Assembly: GCA_020632695.1 (NCBI GenBank)
Contig: JACKFB010000005.1
Location: 314,575-378,574 of the forward strand
From: Deltaproteobacteria bacterium
Lineage (GTDB): Bacteria; Myxococcota_A; UBA9042; PHBI01; JACKFB01
Length of the DNA stretch: 64,000 nt
Direction of reading: 5' to 3'
A program made the position numbers and the translations under genes. Positions within the stretch are counted from its first letter, which is position 1. The number at the start of each line of letters is the position of its first letter. The notes under the pieces are model-generated. The model had not been told where the DNA came from, made no database searches, and saw only the letters and a program-made list of their open reading frames with translations. Positions 1 to 8,827 of the stretch are shown piece after piece.

Positions 1-39
1 GATGCCAGCGGCCAACGCGAATCCGAACCACGTCTTCAT
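1..39 (-). CDS. 5' end of a secreted-protein gene (partial)
   Basis: Only the first 13 codons are inside the window. They read MKTWFGFALAAGI, the basic start and hydrophobic core of a signal peptide. An AGGAG sequence lies a few bases upstream of this ATG in the leftward direction, which supports a real start. The product is therefore probably exported, but nothing more can be said because the rest of the gene is beyond position 1. Confidence 0.5.
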   Translation of the reverse strand, partial: MKTWFGFALAAGI

Positions 40-398
40 GTCTACTCCTGAGCAGCTCGCGGCTCCGGGGTGAACACCGGAATCCGTGGGCACCGCCGCC
101 CCCCAGCCACGACGTAGTCGGGCTCAGGTCTGATGTCCAACACAAACGCGCCAGTGCCCCCGTGGGGACGCCAGGCGCGCTGCGCCCCGTCCCCTGGAGG
201 GTCCGAGACGTGCCGAATGCTATGGGCGGCGCCACTCCGAGTCAACCTGGAGATCACGGGGTCTGCCTCCATCCCGGAACCCGCTGTCGGGCCCCACGCG
301 CCGAGTCCGCGGCGGAGTCGGAGGGCGGACCCCGTCGACCCGCCCGGCCTCGGTCCCTGGCGACGACTTCTACCCAGCAATCGCAGGGCAGATGCGCC

Positions 399-427
399 TT
401 GACAACCGTGGGGCGCATCCGAATGAT
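399..427 (+). promoter_or_regulatory. sigma-70-type promoter for the VWA/gliding cluster
   Basis: TTGACA at 399-404, a 17-base spacer and AATGAT at 422-427. The -35 box is a perfect consensus match. Transcription would start near 434 and give a leader of about 100 bases before the ATG at 533. Apart from this promoter and the partial gene at 1-39, I see nothing in the gene-free stretch 40-532; open frames there lack plausible starts or family signatures. Confidence 0.55.
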
Positions 428-532
428 TGTGGCCCTTTCGCGGCCACGATGGCCCCCGCCTCACGAGTCGGGGGACGGTCTGGCCAACCGAATGCAGGCT
501 GCGAACACCAGCGACGCGAGGTCCCAGCCCAG

Positions 533-2398
533 ATGCTGCAAACAGCCCCCCGCCGGAAGCTCCGAGTCTCCCGCCCTGATCCCGGCGTCCCCGGCGTCCC
601 CGGCGTCCCCGGCGTCCCCGGTGTCCCCGGCGTCAGCGGAGCGCGACTCCCCCGCCGCGCCCGCGCGGTCTGCCTCACGGCCCTCGTCGCCTTCGCCCTG
701 AGCCCCGCCGCGGCCTGCGACTCGACCGCCACCATCTTCCCGGTGACGATCCTGTTCCGCGAGCTGCAGGTCATCAGCGCCTACCCGGCGAAGAAGAACG
801 CCGACGGCTCGTGGTCGCGTGAGTGCTCCGGCACCGACTCCGACGGCTTCCTGCTCAACACGGCCTTCGTGTCCACGACGCGCGCGGTCAAGGGCAGCTC
901 CTCGGTGGACAACGACAACAGCATCCGACCGGGCGACGTCGTCAGCTTCCGCGTGGTCGGGCGCGAGGACGATCCCGAGTCGATCCAGCTCGGCAACGAG
1001 GAGAACTACTCCCTCACCCTCGACTGCATCGACCCGCTGCCCGACGGCCCCGGCATCCCGGACAACGCCTGCTCCGGCGCGACCGGCGGCATCAACGACG
1101 CCGTCGTGTTCAACTCCTTCCAGGAGGACAAGCGCAGCCTCACGCGCGACGGCGCGCTGAACAACGGCCACAACATCATGATCCTCGTCGACCAGAGCGG
1201 GTCCACCCAGGGCCTGGTCGACAAGGACACCCTCCGCGAGGGCGACCCCCAGATCGTGGGCGCCAACATCCCGACGAACTTCGGTGACATCGCCTCGGAC
1301 CAGCCGAACCTGCGACACACCGCGGTGAAGAGCTTCATCCGCACCCTCAACGAGGCCGACCGCGTGGGCGTGCTGGCCTTCGGCGAGGGCCTCCCCGGTC
1401 AGCATCTCGTCGTCCCCTGCGCCTACGACCAGAAGCCCGGCACCGTCGACGGCGACCTGGAGACCTGCTTCGGCAGGAACCGTCAGTTCTGGATCCCGGA
1501 TCCGCCGAAGACCGGAGGCATCAGCGACCTGGGCGGTGGCAAGACCGGCCGGGCGAACCTCTGGCAGGCGGTCGCCAAGAGCTACCAGTTCCTGGTCAAC
1601 CAGGGCGATCTCGTCCGTACCAACCACATCGTGGTCATCACCGACGGGCCCGACACCTGCACCTTCAGCACCGACTTCACCGAGTGCCAGACGCCCTGCA
1701 GCACCACCGACTACCAGGACGTCCTGGACCTCATCAACGCCAACGAGGCCAACCCCAACGGGGTGCCGGTGCACGTGCACTTCGTCCAGTTCGAGTCGGA
1801 GGGCTACCCGGGCCGCGACCCGCGCCAGGTCGAGATCTCCTGCCTGACCGAGGGCCACTACCAGTACATCAACACCAACGACCTCTCGAACACCCAGACC
1901 GACGCCCGCCTGCAGCCGATGGAGCAGGCCATGACGAACGTCCGGCTGTCCCTGATGGGTGTCTGGCAGTTCGCCATCGACTCCGCCGGCTACGCGTCCG
2001 ACGGCGCCCCCCCGCTGGGCACCCCGAAGGGATCGCTCTACGCGCTGAGCGGGACCATCAACGTGCTCGGGAGCGCCAAGATCACCAGCAACGGGCAGAA
2101 CAAGCCCGTGACCTTCGGGGTCGGCCTGGGTGACGGCGCGGCGTCGGCGCCGGCCTGGGATCGCCGTCCCACGGTGCGCAAGCCCTGCAGCGGCGCGACG
2201 GACTGCGGAGCGCCCGGCGCGTCGAGCAACTCGTGCCAGGTCATCTGCTCGGAGGAGACCCTGCTCTGCCCCGCCGGCGCCACCGGCGTCAGCCGCCCGG
2301 ACACGGCGCCCTGCACCTTCGAAGCGGGCGGCTCCGGTCAATGCTGCGGCGGTACCTGCGAGCCCACCAATCAGCTCTGCCCGGCGTGCGCCCCCTGA
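533..2398 (+). CDS. VWA-domain secreted protein, CglB/CglD-like adhesin candidate
   Basis: Encodes a 621-residue exported protein. The N-terminus holds a run of Val-Pro-Gly triplets (about residues 17-34), then a basic patch and hydrophobic segment ending at Cys62 (PAAAC), a weak lipobox. A von Willebrand A domain follows, with the MIDAS motif DQSGS at 220-224 and TDG at 370-372, so it should bind a divalent metal. The rest is Cys-rich, with many of the Cys in the last 80 residues, which suggests disulphides outside the cytoplasm. In Myxococcus the VWA lipoproteins CglB and CglD act in gliding, CglB as the surface adhesin. The genes that follow here resemble other gliding-machine parts, so a similar role is inferred. 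The start at 533 is the nearest ATG to the signal segment and has no strong Shine-Dalgarno sequence. Confidence 0.75.
   Translation: MLQTAPRRKLRVSRPDPGVPGVPGVPGVPGVPGVSGARLPRRARAVCLTALVAFALSPAAACDSTATIFPVTILFRELQVISAYPAKKNADGSWSRECSGTDSDGFLLNTAFVSTTRAVKGSSSVDNDNSIRPGDVVSFRVVGREDDPESIQLGNEENYSLTLDCIDPLPDGPGIPDNACSGATGGINDAVVFNSFQEDKRSLTRDGALNNGHNIMILVDQSGSTQGLVDKDTLREGDPQIVGANIPTNFGDIASDQPNLRHTAVKSFIRTLNEADRVGVLAFGEGLPGQHLVVPCAYDQKPGTVDGDLETCFGRNRQFWIPDPPKTGGISDLGGGKTGRANLWQAVAKSYQFLVNQGDLVRTNHIVVITDGPDTCTFSTDFTECQTPCSTTDYQDVLDLINANEANPNGVPVHVHFVQFESEGYPGRDPRQVEISCLTEGHYQYINTNDLSNTQTDARLQPMEQAMTNVRLSLMGVWQFAIDSAGYASDGAPPLGTPKGSLYALSGTINVLGSAKITSNGQNKPVTFGVGLGDGAASAPAWDRRPTVRKPCSGATDCGAPGASSNSCQVICSEETLLCPAGATGVSRPDTAPCTFEAGGSGQCCGGTCEPTNQLCPACAP
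582..634 (+). repeat. 9-bp tandem repeat coding for Val-Pro-Gly
   Basis: Five full copies and a partial sixth copy of the 9-base unit ccggcgtcc, one copy with a single change (ccggtgtcc). The array is in frame inside the VWA protein gene, just before the signal-peptide hydrophobic core, so copy-number change would alter length without breaking the frame. Confidence 0.9.
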
Positions 2399-2434
2399 GC
2401 GCCGGCACCACCCTTACGAGCACCGCGTCGCTCA

Positions 2435-2457
2435 GCCCCGGGGACCCCTGCCGGGGC
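2435..2457 (+). terminator. GC hairpin after the VWA gene
   Basis: A 7-bp perfect stem (GCCCCGG at 2435-2441, CCGGGGC at 2451-2457) with a 9-base loop, 37 bases past the stop codon. There is no T-run, so it may be an attenuator or a processing site separating the VWA gene from the barrel gene. Confidence 0.35.
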
Positions 2458-2540
2458 GGCGGCTCGGAGCGAACCATCATCGTTCGTCCTTCCAGCCAAT
2501 CCGCGAAGCTCTCGCGTCTCCGTCCACAGGATCCCTGCAC

Positions 2541-3281
2541 ATGCTGACGCCCCAGAAGCTCGTCCTTGCGCTCCTCGGCGCGAGCCTCCTACTCACCGGT
2601 CCGGCCGTCCTCGCGCCTGCCGCCCTGGCGGCGGAAGACGAGATGGCTCCGACGGACACCTCGGCGGTGGACGAAGCGCTCGATCTCTACTGGGCGAAGA
2701 AGCGCGAGGTCGTCTCGATCCACGAGCGGCGCTTCCTGAAGCAGTCCCGCCACGAGTTCACGCTCTTCGGCGGGGTCATCCCGAACGACGAGTTCTTCAC
2801 GTACATCCCGCTGGGCGGGCGGTACAACTACTACTTCAACGAGGACATCGGCGCCGAGCTCTGGGGCTCCTACATCCTCAAGCGGAACAGCGACCTCAAG
2901 GACTTCCTCGAGGGCGACCAGTTCAACAACTCCTTCGTCGTCTCCATCCCGCAGAACCTGCTGTGGATGGCCGGTCTCGACGTCATCTGGAGCCCGATCC
3001 ATGGCAAGTTCGCCATCTTCAAGACCAAGCTGACGCACTTCGACGTCCACCTCGCCTTCGGCGTCGGCGCCATCGGCACCCAGGTCCACGACATCGGGGC
3101 CGACAAGTCCAAGGTGGACGTCTCGGGGAATCTGGGGCTCGGGTTCCGGTTCTACCTGACCGATGCGGTCACGCTGCGATTCGACTATCGGCAGTACTTC
3201 TTCTCCGCCGAAGGTGGCGGTCTGTCGAAGCCCGCGGAGTTCACGCTGGGCGTGAGCTTCTGGACCGCCGCACCCAAGTGA
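2541..3281 (+). CDS. Outer-membrane beta-barrel protein of the myxobacterial type
   Basis: Encodes 246 residues with a clear signal peptide (hydrophobic residues about 7-30, cleavage after an ALA). The mature part alternates short polar and aromatic strands, for example FTLFGGVIPNDEFF and RYNYYFNEDIGAELWGSYI, and ends in an amphipathic strand, typical of a small outer-membrane barrel. Small barrels of this kind (GltA, GltB, GltH, CglE) belong to the Myxococcus gliding complex. Its place directly before a GltC-like gene suggests a GltA/GltB/CglE counterpart, but I cannot tell which. The gene lies 142 bases after the VWA gene. Confidence 0.75.
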   Translation: MLTPQKLVLALLGASLLLTGPAVLAPAALAAEDEMAPTDTSAVDEALDLYWAKKREVVSIHERRFLKQSRHEFTLFGGVIPNDEFFTYIPLGGRYNYYFNEDIGAELWGSYILKRNSDLKDFLEGDQFNNSFVVSIPQNLLWMAGLDVIWSPIHGKFAIFKTKLTHFDVHLAFGVGAIGTQVHDIGADKSKVDVSGNLGLGFRFYLTDAVTLRFDYRQYFFSAEGGGLSKPAEFTLGVSFWTAAPK

Positions 3282-3302
3282 GCCCAGGTGAGCCCAGGTG
3301 AG
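3280..3302 (+). repeat. Short direct repeat after the barrel gene
   Basis: The 10-base unit gtgagcccag occurs twice in tandem, followed by a third partial copy (gtgagg), starting at the stop codon of the barrel gene. It lies within the 70-base gap to the next gene. No function is evident. Confidence 0.7.
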
Positions 3303-3351
3303 GTCGTCCCGCTCGCTCCGCCCGCGTGTTTCCCCTCGGAGGTTGTCGCCC

Positions 3352-5262
3352 ATGCTCCAGAACCGACGGATCTTCTCCTCGATGGCCATCGCAGCGCTCG
3401 CGCTCACGGCGGTGCTCGCGTCGGGCACGGCCGCCCTCGCCATCACGCAGGATGAGATCATCACGCTGACCAAGCTCGGCATCGCCCCGGACGAGATCAT
3501 CAAGGCCATCGAGAAGGACAAGACCGTCTTCAACCTGGCCGTCGCCGAGATCCTCGCGCTCAAGAAGGCCGCCGTCGACGAGAAGGTCATCAAGTTCATG
3601 CTGGCCACGCCGCAGCGCTTCGGCCAGGCAGGCGGCACCGGACCGACCGGTCCGGCGACCGGGCAGCCCGGAGCTGTCACGCCCGAGCCCGAACCCGCCG
3701 TCGAGACCGAGGAGGAGCGGCGCGCCCGGGAGGAGCAGCTCCGGCAGGAGGCCCTGCGCCTCCTCGAGGAGAAGCGCCAGGCGGAGGAGGCTCAGCGGCA
3801 GGCCTTCGCCAAGGGCGTGCTGGCGAAGGGCCGCGCGCTGGCGGATGAGGGAAAGTTCGTCGAGTCCATCCAGGCCTTCGAGCAGTTCATGCAGCAGGGA
3901 GGCTACCCGCCGGACTCCGACGAGGCCTACCTGGCGAAGTTCGGCATCGCCAACGCGCTGGTGAAGGCGGGCCTCTACCAGGCCGCGGCGCGTCAGCTGG
4001 TGGACGTGCTGCTGGCCGGCGCCGACAAGCCCTTCTTCAAGACCGCCTTCGAGCAGCTCCGCGAGCTGCGCAAGAAGGTGAATTACTCGCCGCCCGACCT
4101 GGAGGAGCTGACCCGCTCCTTCGTCGGCGAGTTCAGCCAGAGCTTCCAGGACGAGTTCAACTACGTGCTCGGCGAGTTCTACTACGACTACAACAACTGG
4201 ACGAAGGCCCTGACCTACCTGGACCAGGTCAGCCCCGCCGCCAAGGACTACGCCAAGGCCCGCTACCTCAAGGGCCTGGTCGAGGTGCGCAACCAGCTCT
4301 ACAAGTCGGCGGTCCAGTCCTTCCAGGACGCCATCCTGGCGACCGAGGAGAACGGCTCGGACTCGGAGATCGCTGACCTCGCCTACATGGCCCTGGCGCG
4401 GGTCGCGTACACCAACAACGACTTCGACGCGGCGATCTACTACTACCGAAAGGTCCCGCGGGGCTCCTACAAGGAGGCGACCGCGCTGTATGAGAGCGCC
4501 TGGGTCTACTTCGTGAAGGGAGATTCGACCCGGTCGCTGGGCACCTTCCAGACGCTGCACAGCCCCTACTTCGACCACTGGTTCCATCCGGAGCTGTGGA
4601 TCCTCGAGGCGACCGTCTACATGAACATCTGTCGCTTCGACTACGCCGAGGAGGCGCTGGCGCAGTACCAGACGGAGGTGTCGCCGCTGGGCATCCCGCT
4701 GAAGCAGTTCCTCCTCAAGACCACGCGCCCCGAGGACTACTACCGGGCGCTGGTGGAGACCGTCGCCGGCAAGGAGGTGTGGGGGCTGCCGAAGCCGCTG
4801 ACCGCCGAGGTGCTGGCCGATGTCGAGTTCTACAACATGTATCGGACGATCAAGCAGATCGAGAAGGAGCTCGCCATCGTGCGACCGCGCCTGCCGGCGC
4901 TGGGCGAGTACGGCGCGGACATGTACCAGAAGCTCGAGGCCCTGCGCTCGGCCCGCATCCGCGAGGCCGGAGTGAAGATCCAGCGGGTGCTGAAGGAGAC
5001 CGAGGCCACGCTGGCGGACTACGAGCTGAAGGTGAAGGAGATCGAGGTCGACCTCCAGGACGAGAAGCTCAACGAGGAGGAGCGCAAGCTTCGCGCCCTC
5101 GGCGGCGGCGAGGAGACCGTGGAGACGAAGGAGGTCGCCAAGGGCGGCGAGTCGGCCATCGTCGGTTCCAGCTCCTGGCAGTGGCCCTTCGAGGGCGAGT
5201 ACTGGCGCGACGAGATCGGCAGCTACCGTGGTTTCGTCAGTGACGCCTGCGCGCGCGAGTGA
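3352..5262 (+). CDS. gltC: GltC-like periplasmic TPR protein
   Basis: Encodes 636 residues. The start at 3352 follows a GGAGG sequence with 9-base spacing and gives a signal peptide (cleavage after ALA near residue 30). After a short helical segment (ITQDEIITLTKLGIAPDEII), a charged linker and coiled-coil-like stretch (about 100-150), most of the protein is helical TPR-like repeats (about 155-420), then a second helical region rich in Glu and Lys. In Myxococcus xanthus GltC is a periplasmic TPR protein of similar size that links outer-membrane barrels to the rest of the gliding complex. Size, domain plan and neighbours fit. The name is a family-level call made by eye; a generic TPR secretin-type adaptor is the alternative. 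Confidence 0.65.
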   Translation: MLQNRRIFSSMAIAALALTAVLASGTAALAITQDEIITLTKLGIAPDEIIKAIEKDKTVFNLAVAEILALKKAAVDEKVIKFMLATPQRFGQAGGTGPTGPATGQPGAVTPEPEPAVETEEERRAREEQLRQEALRLLEEKRQAEEAQRQAFAKGVLAKGRALADEGKFVESIQAFEQFMQQGGYPPDSDEAYLAKFGIANALVKAGLYQAAARQLVDVLLAGADKPFFKTAFEQLRELRKKVNYSPPDLEELTRSFVGEFSQSFQDEFNYVLGEFYYDYNNWTKALTYLDQVSPAAKDYAKARYLKGLVEVRNQLYKSAVQSFQDAILATEENGSDSEIADLAYMALARVAYTNNDFDAAIYYYRKVPRGSYKEATALYESAWVYFVKGDSTRSLGTFQTLHSPYFDHWFHPELWILEATVYMNICRFDYAEEALAQYQTEVSPLGIPLKQFLLKTTRPEDYYRALVETVAGKEVWGLPKPLTAEVLADVEFYNMYRTIKQIEKELAIVRPRLPALGEYGADMYQKLEALRSARIREAGVKIQRVLKETEATLADYELKVKEIEVDLQDEKLNEEERKLRALGGGEETVETKEVAKGGESAIVGSSSWQWPFEGEYWRDEIGSYRGFVSDACARE

Positions 5263-5443
5263 TCGCGCTCGCGGCGTACGAGGCGGCGCCCGGCACCACG
5301 GCCGCGTTCGCGCCGACCGCCCGAGCAGCACCTCTCGGCCTGAGCGCTGCGAGGGACCAGCCTCGACCGTGACAAGCCTCGATGCTGATGTGAGAGTCCC
5401 CAGCCCGTAGCGAAGTCCTCGCCCCCCAGGAGATAGAAAGCCC

Positions 5444-8400
5444 ATGCGCACATGGATCAGGCCGCTCACCGGCCTCCTGGTGCTCGCGGCCGGCCTCACC
5501 AGCCTCCCCGCGGCCGCCCAGACCGACACCTCAGCCCCTCCGGCCGCGCCTGCCGAGCCTGCCGCGCCCGAGGGCGAGAAGAAGCCGCTCGCGGGCAAGG
5601 GTGGCTTCAGCCTCGAGCAGTACGAGGCGTCGCTGTTCGACGACCGAGCCAAGGAGATCCAGGCCCGGATGAGCGAGATCCGGAAGCGGAAGATCGAGAC
5701 GCTCGAGTCGATCATCAACTCGCCCCGCCCCTACCAGAACAAGGCGGACGTGCTCTTCCGACTGGCGGAGGCCTACTGGGAGGAGGCGAAGTACCAGTAC
5801 CTGCTGGCGCGCGAGAAGTACGAGAAGGAGCTCGAGTGCTACGAGGACAAGCGCTGCACGGATGAGCCGGTCGAGCCGCAGGAGAACTACGAGACGGCGC
5901 TCGGCTACTACCGCCAGATCCTGCGGGAGCACCCGTCCTACGAGCGCATCGACGAGGTGTACTACTACCTGGGCCGCGCCGCGCTGATGGCCGGCAAGAC
6001 GCGCAAGGACAGCCAGCTCCAGAAGGAGGGCGTCAGCCGCCTGAACGACCTGGTGCAGAAGTACCCGAAGAGCCGCTTCGTCGCCCAGTCCCACCTGGCG
6101 CTGGGCGAGTACTTCTTCGAGACCGACTCGCTGTTCTACGCCAAGACGAACTACGAGAAGATCATCCAGAACTTCCCTGACAGCACGATGTTCAACTACG
6201 CGCTGTACAAGCTGGGCTGGGTCTACTTCAACCTGACCGAGTACGAGAAGACCATCGAGACCTTCCAGAAGGTCGTCGCGAACATCGGCGGCGAAGGCGC
6301 CGGCTCCCGCATCGAGTTCCGGGAGCAGGCCCTCAACGACCTGGTGGTCGCCTGGGCCGAGATCGACAACGGCTGGCAGGACGCTCGTCGCTACTTCCTC
6401 AAGGAGGTCGGCGAGGAGAAGACCTACGAGAAGCTCGAGCGCATGGCCGGGCTGCTGGTCTCCAAGGACAAGGACGAGGAGGCCATCGCGCTCTACCAGC
6501 ACCTGATCGAGCACGACAAGACCTCGCCGAAGGTCGTCGAGTACTACGACGCGCTGCTGGAGATCGACCGGAAGCTGGCCGACGTCCCCGAGACCGAGCG
6601 CACCATCAACGAGATCGTCGGCTTCTTCGACCACAAGGGCGCGTGGTGGCTGGCGAACAAGGACAAGACCGAGGTGGCGAACCGGGCGGACGACCTGGTG
6701 GCGACCAACCTGCTGGCGCTGGGCACCAACTACCACCGCGCGGCGCAGAAGCTCGACGAGCAGCGGAAGAACGCGGACACCGAGTACGCGGCGGCGGCCA
6801 AGTACTACAAGATGTTCCTCGACCGCTTCCCGGACCACGAGAAGTCCTACCTCATCAACTTCTACTACGCCGAGATCCTCTACGAGAAGAACCCGAAGGA
6901 GGACCCGGCCCAGTGGGAGATGGCGGCGCAGCAGTACGAGAAGGTCCTCGAGAAGGACAAGAAGGGTGAGTTCGTCGAGGACGCCGCGCTCGGCATCATC
7001 TACGCCATCGAGAAGCTGATGGTCTCCGAGGGCCTGCGCGACAAGATCTCCAAGGACGTCGAGTACGTCGCCGAGGAGAAGAAGGCCGACCTCAAGGACG
7101 AAGAGCTCAAGCCCATCCCGCGCACCGACCTGCACCCGCTGGAGAAGCGCTACGTCAACGCGGCAGACGCCTACGTGGACGTGCTGAGCAGCGCGTTGAA
7201 GGACGAGGAGTTCCGGAAGAAGTACCCGGACCGCGGCGAGATGATCCCCGAGATCATGTTCATCGCGGCGCAGACCTTCTACAAGCACGGCCAGTTCGCC
7301 GAAGCGGTCAACCGCCTGATGGTGATCTTCGACCTGTACCCGAGCCACAAGATGGCGAACATCGCCGTCAACACCATCATCGACGCCTACGCCCGGCTGA
7401 AGCACTGGGAGAAGATCGAGGAGTGGGCGCGCAAGCTCATCAAGTCCGGCAACTTCCAGGTGAAGTCGCGCGCCGAGCTCGAGCAGATGATCGCCATCGC
7501 CAAGACCGAGCACGCGCGTGACCTGACCAAGCAGCGTCGCTTCGATGAAGCCATCAACGTGCAGCAGGAGATCGTCGACGAGTTCGGCAAGAAGAACAAG
7601 GAGCTGGCGTCGACGGCGCTCTACAACATCGGCGTCATCCACGAGAGCGCGCGGCGCTTCCCCGAGGCGGTCGAGACCTACGAGGAGGTGATCAAGCGCT
7701 ACCCGAAGGAGGACGTGGCCGTTCAGGCGCAGTTCAACATCGCGGTGCTCTACGAGAGCCAGACCGAGTTCGAGAAGGCCGCCCAGGCCTTCATCAAGAT
7801 GGAGCGCTTCAAGACGCACGAGAAGGCTGGCGACGCGGTGCGGAACGCCGGCCTCATCTACGAGGCGCTGGAGCAGTACAGCAACGCCCACGACACCTTC
7901 GAGCGCTACCTCAAGCTCTTCCCGAGCAAGGAGGACGCCCCGACGGTCGCGTTCCACTCGGCGGAGGTGCTCGAGAAGGAAGACGACCCGAAGGCGATGC
8001 TCGACGCGGCCAAGTCCTTCGAGCGCATCGCGCGCACCTACGGCCGCAAGGACGCCCAGCTCGAGCTGCGGGCGACGGCGGCGGCGGCGGCGGCCTACAA
8101 GAAGGCCGACAAGGTCAAGAACCGGCGAGTGGCCGAGAAGCTCTTCCAGAGCACGCTGACCCAGTGGAACAAGCTGAACGCGGACGGTACGGCGAAGGTC
8201 GAGCCGTCGACGAAGGCCTACGCCGGCATGGCCGCGCTCGAGCTCGCCGAGTACGCGTACGACGACTACGCGGACCTCAAGATCGAGGCGGTCCACCCCC
8301 GCTTCGGGTTCAGCATCAACATCCTGAAGAAGACCCTCACCGCCAAGGCCGAGGCGCTGGGCAAGGCCGAGAAGGCCTTCGACGCGGTGCTCGCGTTCCA

Positions 8401-8827
8401 GGACCCCGGGATGGCGGCGGCCGCGGCCTTCCGCGAGGGACAGCTCCTCTACGAGTTCGCCGAGAGCCTGTTCAACGCCGACGTGCCCCCCGGGCTGACG
8501 CCTGACCAGGTCGATGAGTACCGCTACCAGCTCGAGGAGGTGGCCGCGCCCATCCAGGAGAAGGCGCTCATCGCGTTCACCCTCGCGCTGCGGAATGCGC
8601 TCGACAAGGGCGTCTACAACAAGTGGTCGCGCCTGTCCGCCGAGTACGCCGCCAAGGTGAACCCGGACGAGTTCCCGATCTCATCGTTCGCGCTGAAGCC
8701 GGACAAGACCAAGGACACCCTCAGCTCGACGAGCTTCATCAAGATCGTCTCGCGCGGGGATGCGGTGGTCGACTTCAGCGGAACGACCGACGACAAGACC
8801 GAGACTCCGGTCGGAGAGGCACCCTGA
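5444..8827 (+). CDS. gltD: GltD/AgmU-like large periplasmic TPR protein
   Basis: Encodes 1127 residues starting at an ATG preceded by AGGAG. A signal peptide ends at AAAQ (about residue 26), so the protein is periplasmic. Almost the whole chain is TPR-type helical repeats, with repeated patterns such as YYRQILREHPSYERIDEVY, YEKIIQNFPDS and YEEVIKRYPKED. It has high Lys and Glu content and no enzyme motif. AgmU/GltD of Myxococcus is a periplasmic TPR protein of about this length that decorates focal adhesions. The stop codon overlaps the next start by one base (TGATG), so this gene and the GltE-like gene should be translated together. The 181-base gap before it shows no clear promoter. Confidence 0.65.
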   Translation: MRTWIRPLTGLLVLAAGLTSLPAAAQTDTSAPPAAPAEPAAPEGEKKPLAGKGGFSLEQYEASLFDDRAKEIQARMSEIRKRKIETLESIINSPRPYQNKADVLFRLAEAYWEEAKYQYLLAREKYEKELECYEDKRCTDEPVEPQENYETALGYYRQILREHPSYERIDEVYYYLGRAALMAGKTRKDSQLQKEGVSRLNDLVQKYPKSRFVAQSHLALGEYFFETDSLFYAKTNYEKIIQNFPDSTMFNYALYKLGWVYFNLTEYEKTIETFQKVVANIGGEGAGSRIEFREQALNDLVVAWAEIDNGWQDARRYFLKEVGEEKTYEKLERMAGLLVSKDKDEEAIALYQHLIEHDKTSPKVVEYYDALLEIDRKLADVPETERTINEIVGFFDHKGAWWLANKDKTEVANRADDLVATNLLALGTNYHRAAQKLDEQRKNADTEYAAAAKYYKMFLDRFPDHEKSYLINFYYAEILYEKNPKEDPAQWEMAAQQYEKVLEKDKKGEFVEDAALGIIYAIEKLMVSEGLRDKISKDVEYVAEEKKADLKDEELKPIPRTDLHPLEKRYVNAADAYVDVLSSALKDEEFRKKYPDRGEMIPEIMFIAAQTFYKHGQFAEAVNRLMVIFDLYPSHKMANIAVNTIIDAYARLKHWEKIEEWARKLIKSGNFQVKSRAELEQMIAIAKTEHARDLTKQRRFDEAINVQQEIVDEFGKKNKELASTALYNIGVIHESARRFPEAVETYEEVIKRYPKEDVAVQAQFNIAVLYESQTEFEKAAQAFIKMERFKTHEKAGDAVRNAGLIYEALEQYSNAHDTFERYLKLFPSKEDAPTVAFHSAEVLEKEDDPKAMLDAAKSFERIARTYGRKDAQLELRATAAAAAAYKKADKVKNRRVAEKLFQSTLTQWNKLNADGTAKVEPSTKAYAGMAALELAEYAYDDYADLKIEAVHPRFGFSINILKKTLTAKAEALGKAEKAFDAVLAFQDPGMAAAAAFREGQLLYEFAESLFNADVPPGLTPDQVDEYRYQLEEVAAPIQEKALIAFTLALRNALDKGVYNKWSRLSAEYAAKVNPDEFPISSFALKPDKTKDTLSSTSFIKIVSRGDAVVDFSGTTDDKTETPVGEAP

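Noticed and set aside
133..701. Open frames in the first 530 bases, including one of 179 codons
   Set aside because: Low-complexity Arg/Pro/Ser translation without a domain; the stretch holds a promoter and leader for the VWA gene instead.
3241..8296. Long minus-strand open frames (825 and 921 codons) opposite the GltC- and GltD-like genes
   Set aside because: Leu/Val/Arg-rich translation of the complement of TPR coding sequence, with no signature or ribosome binding site.
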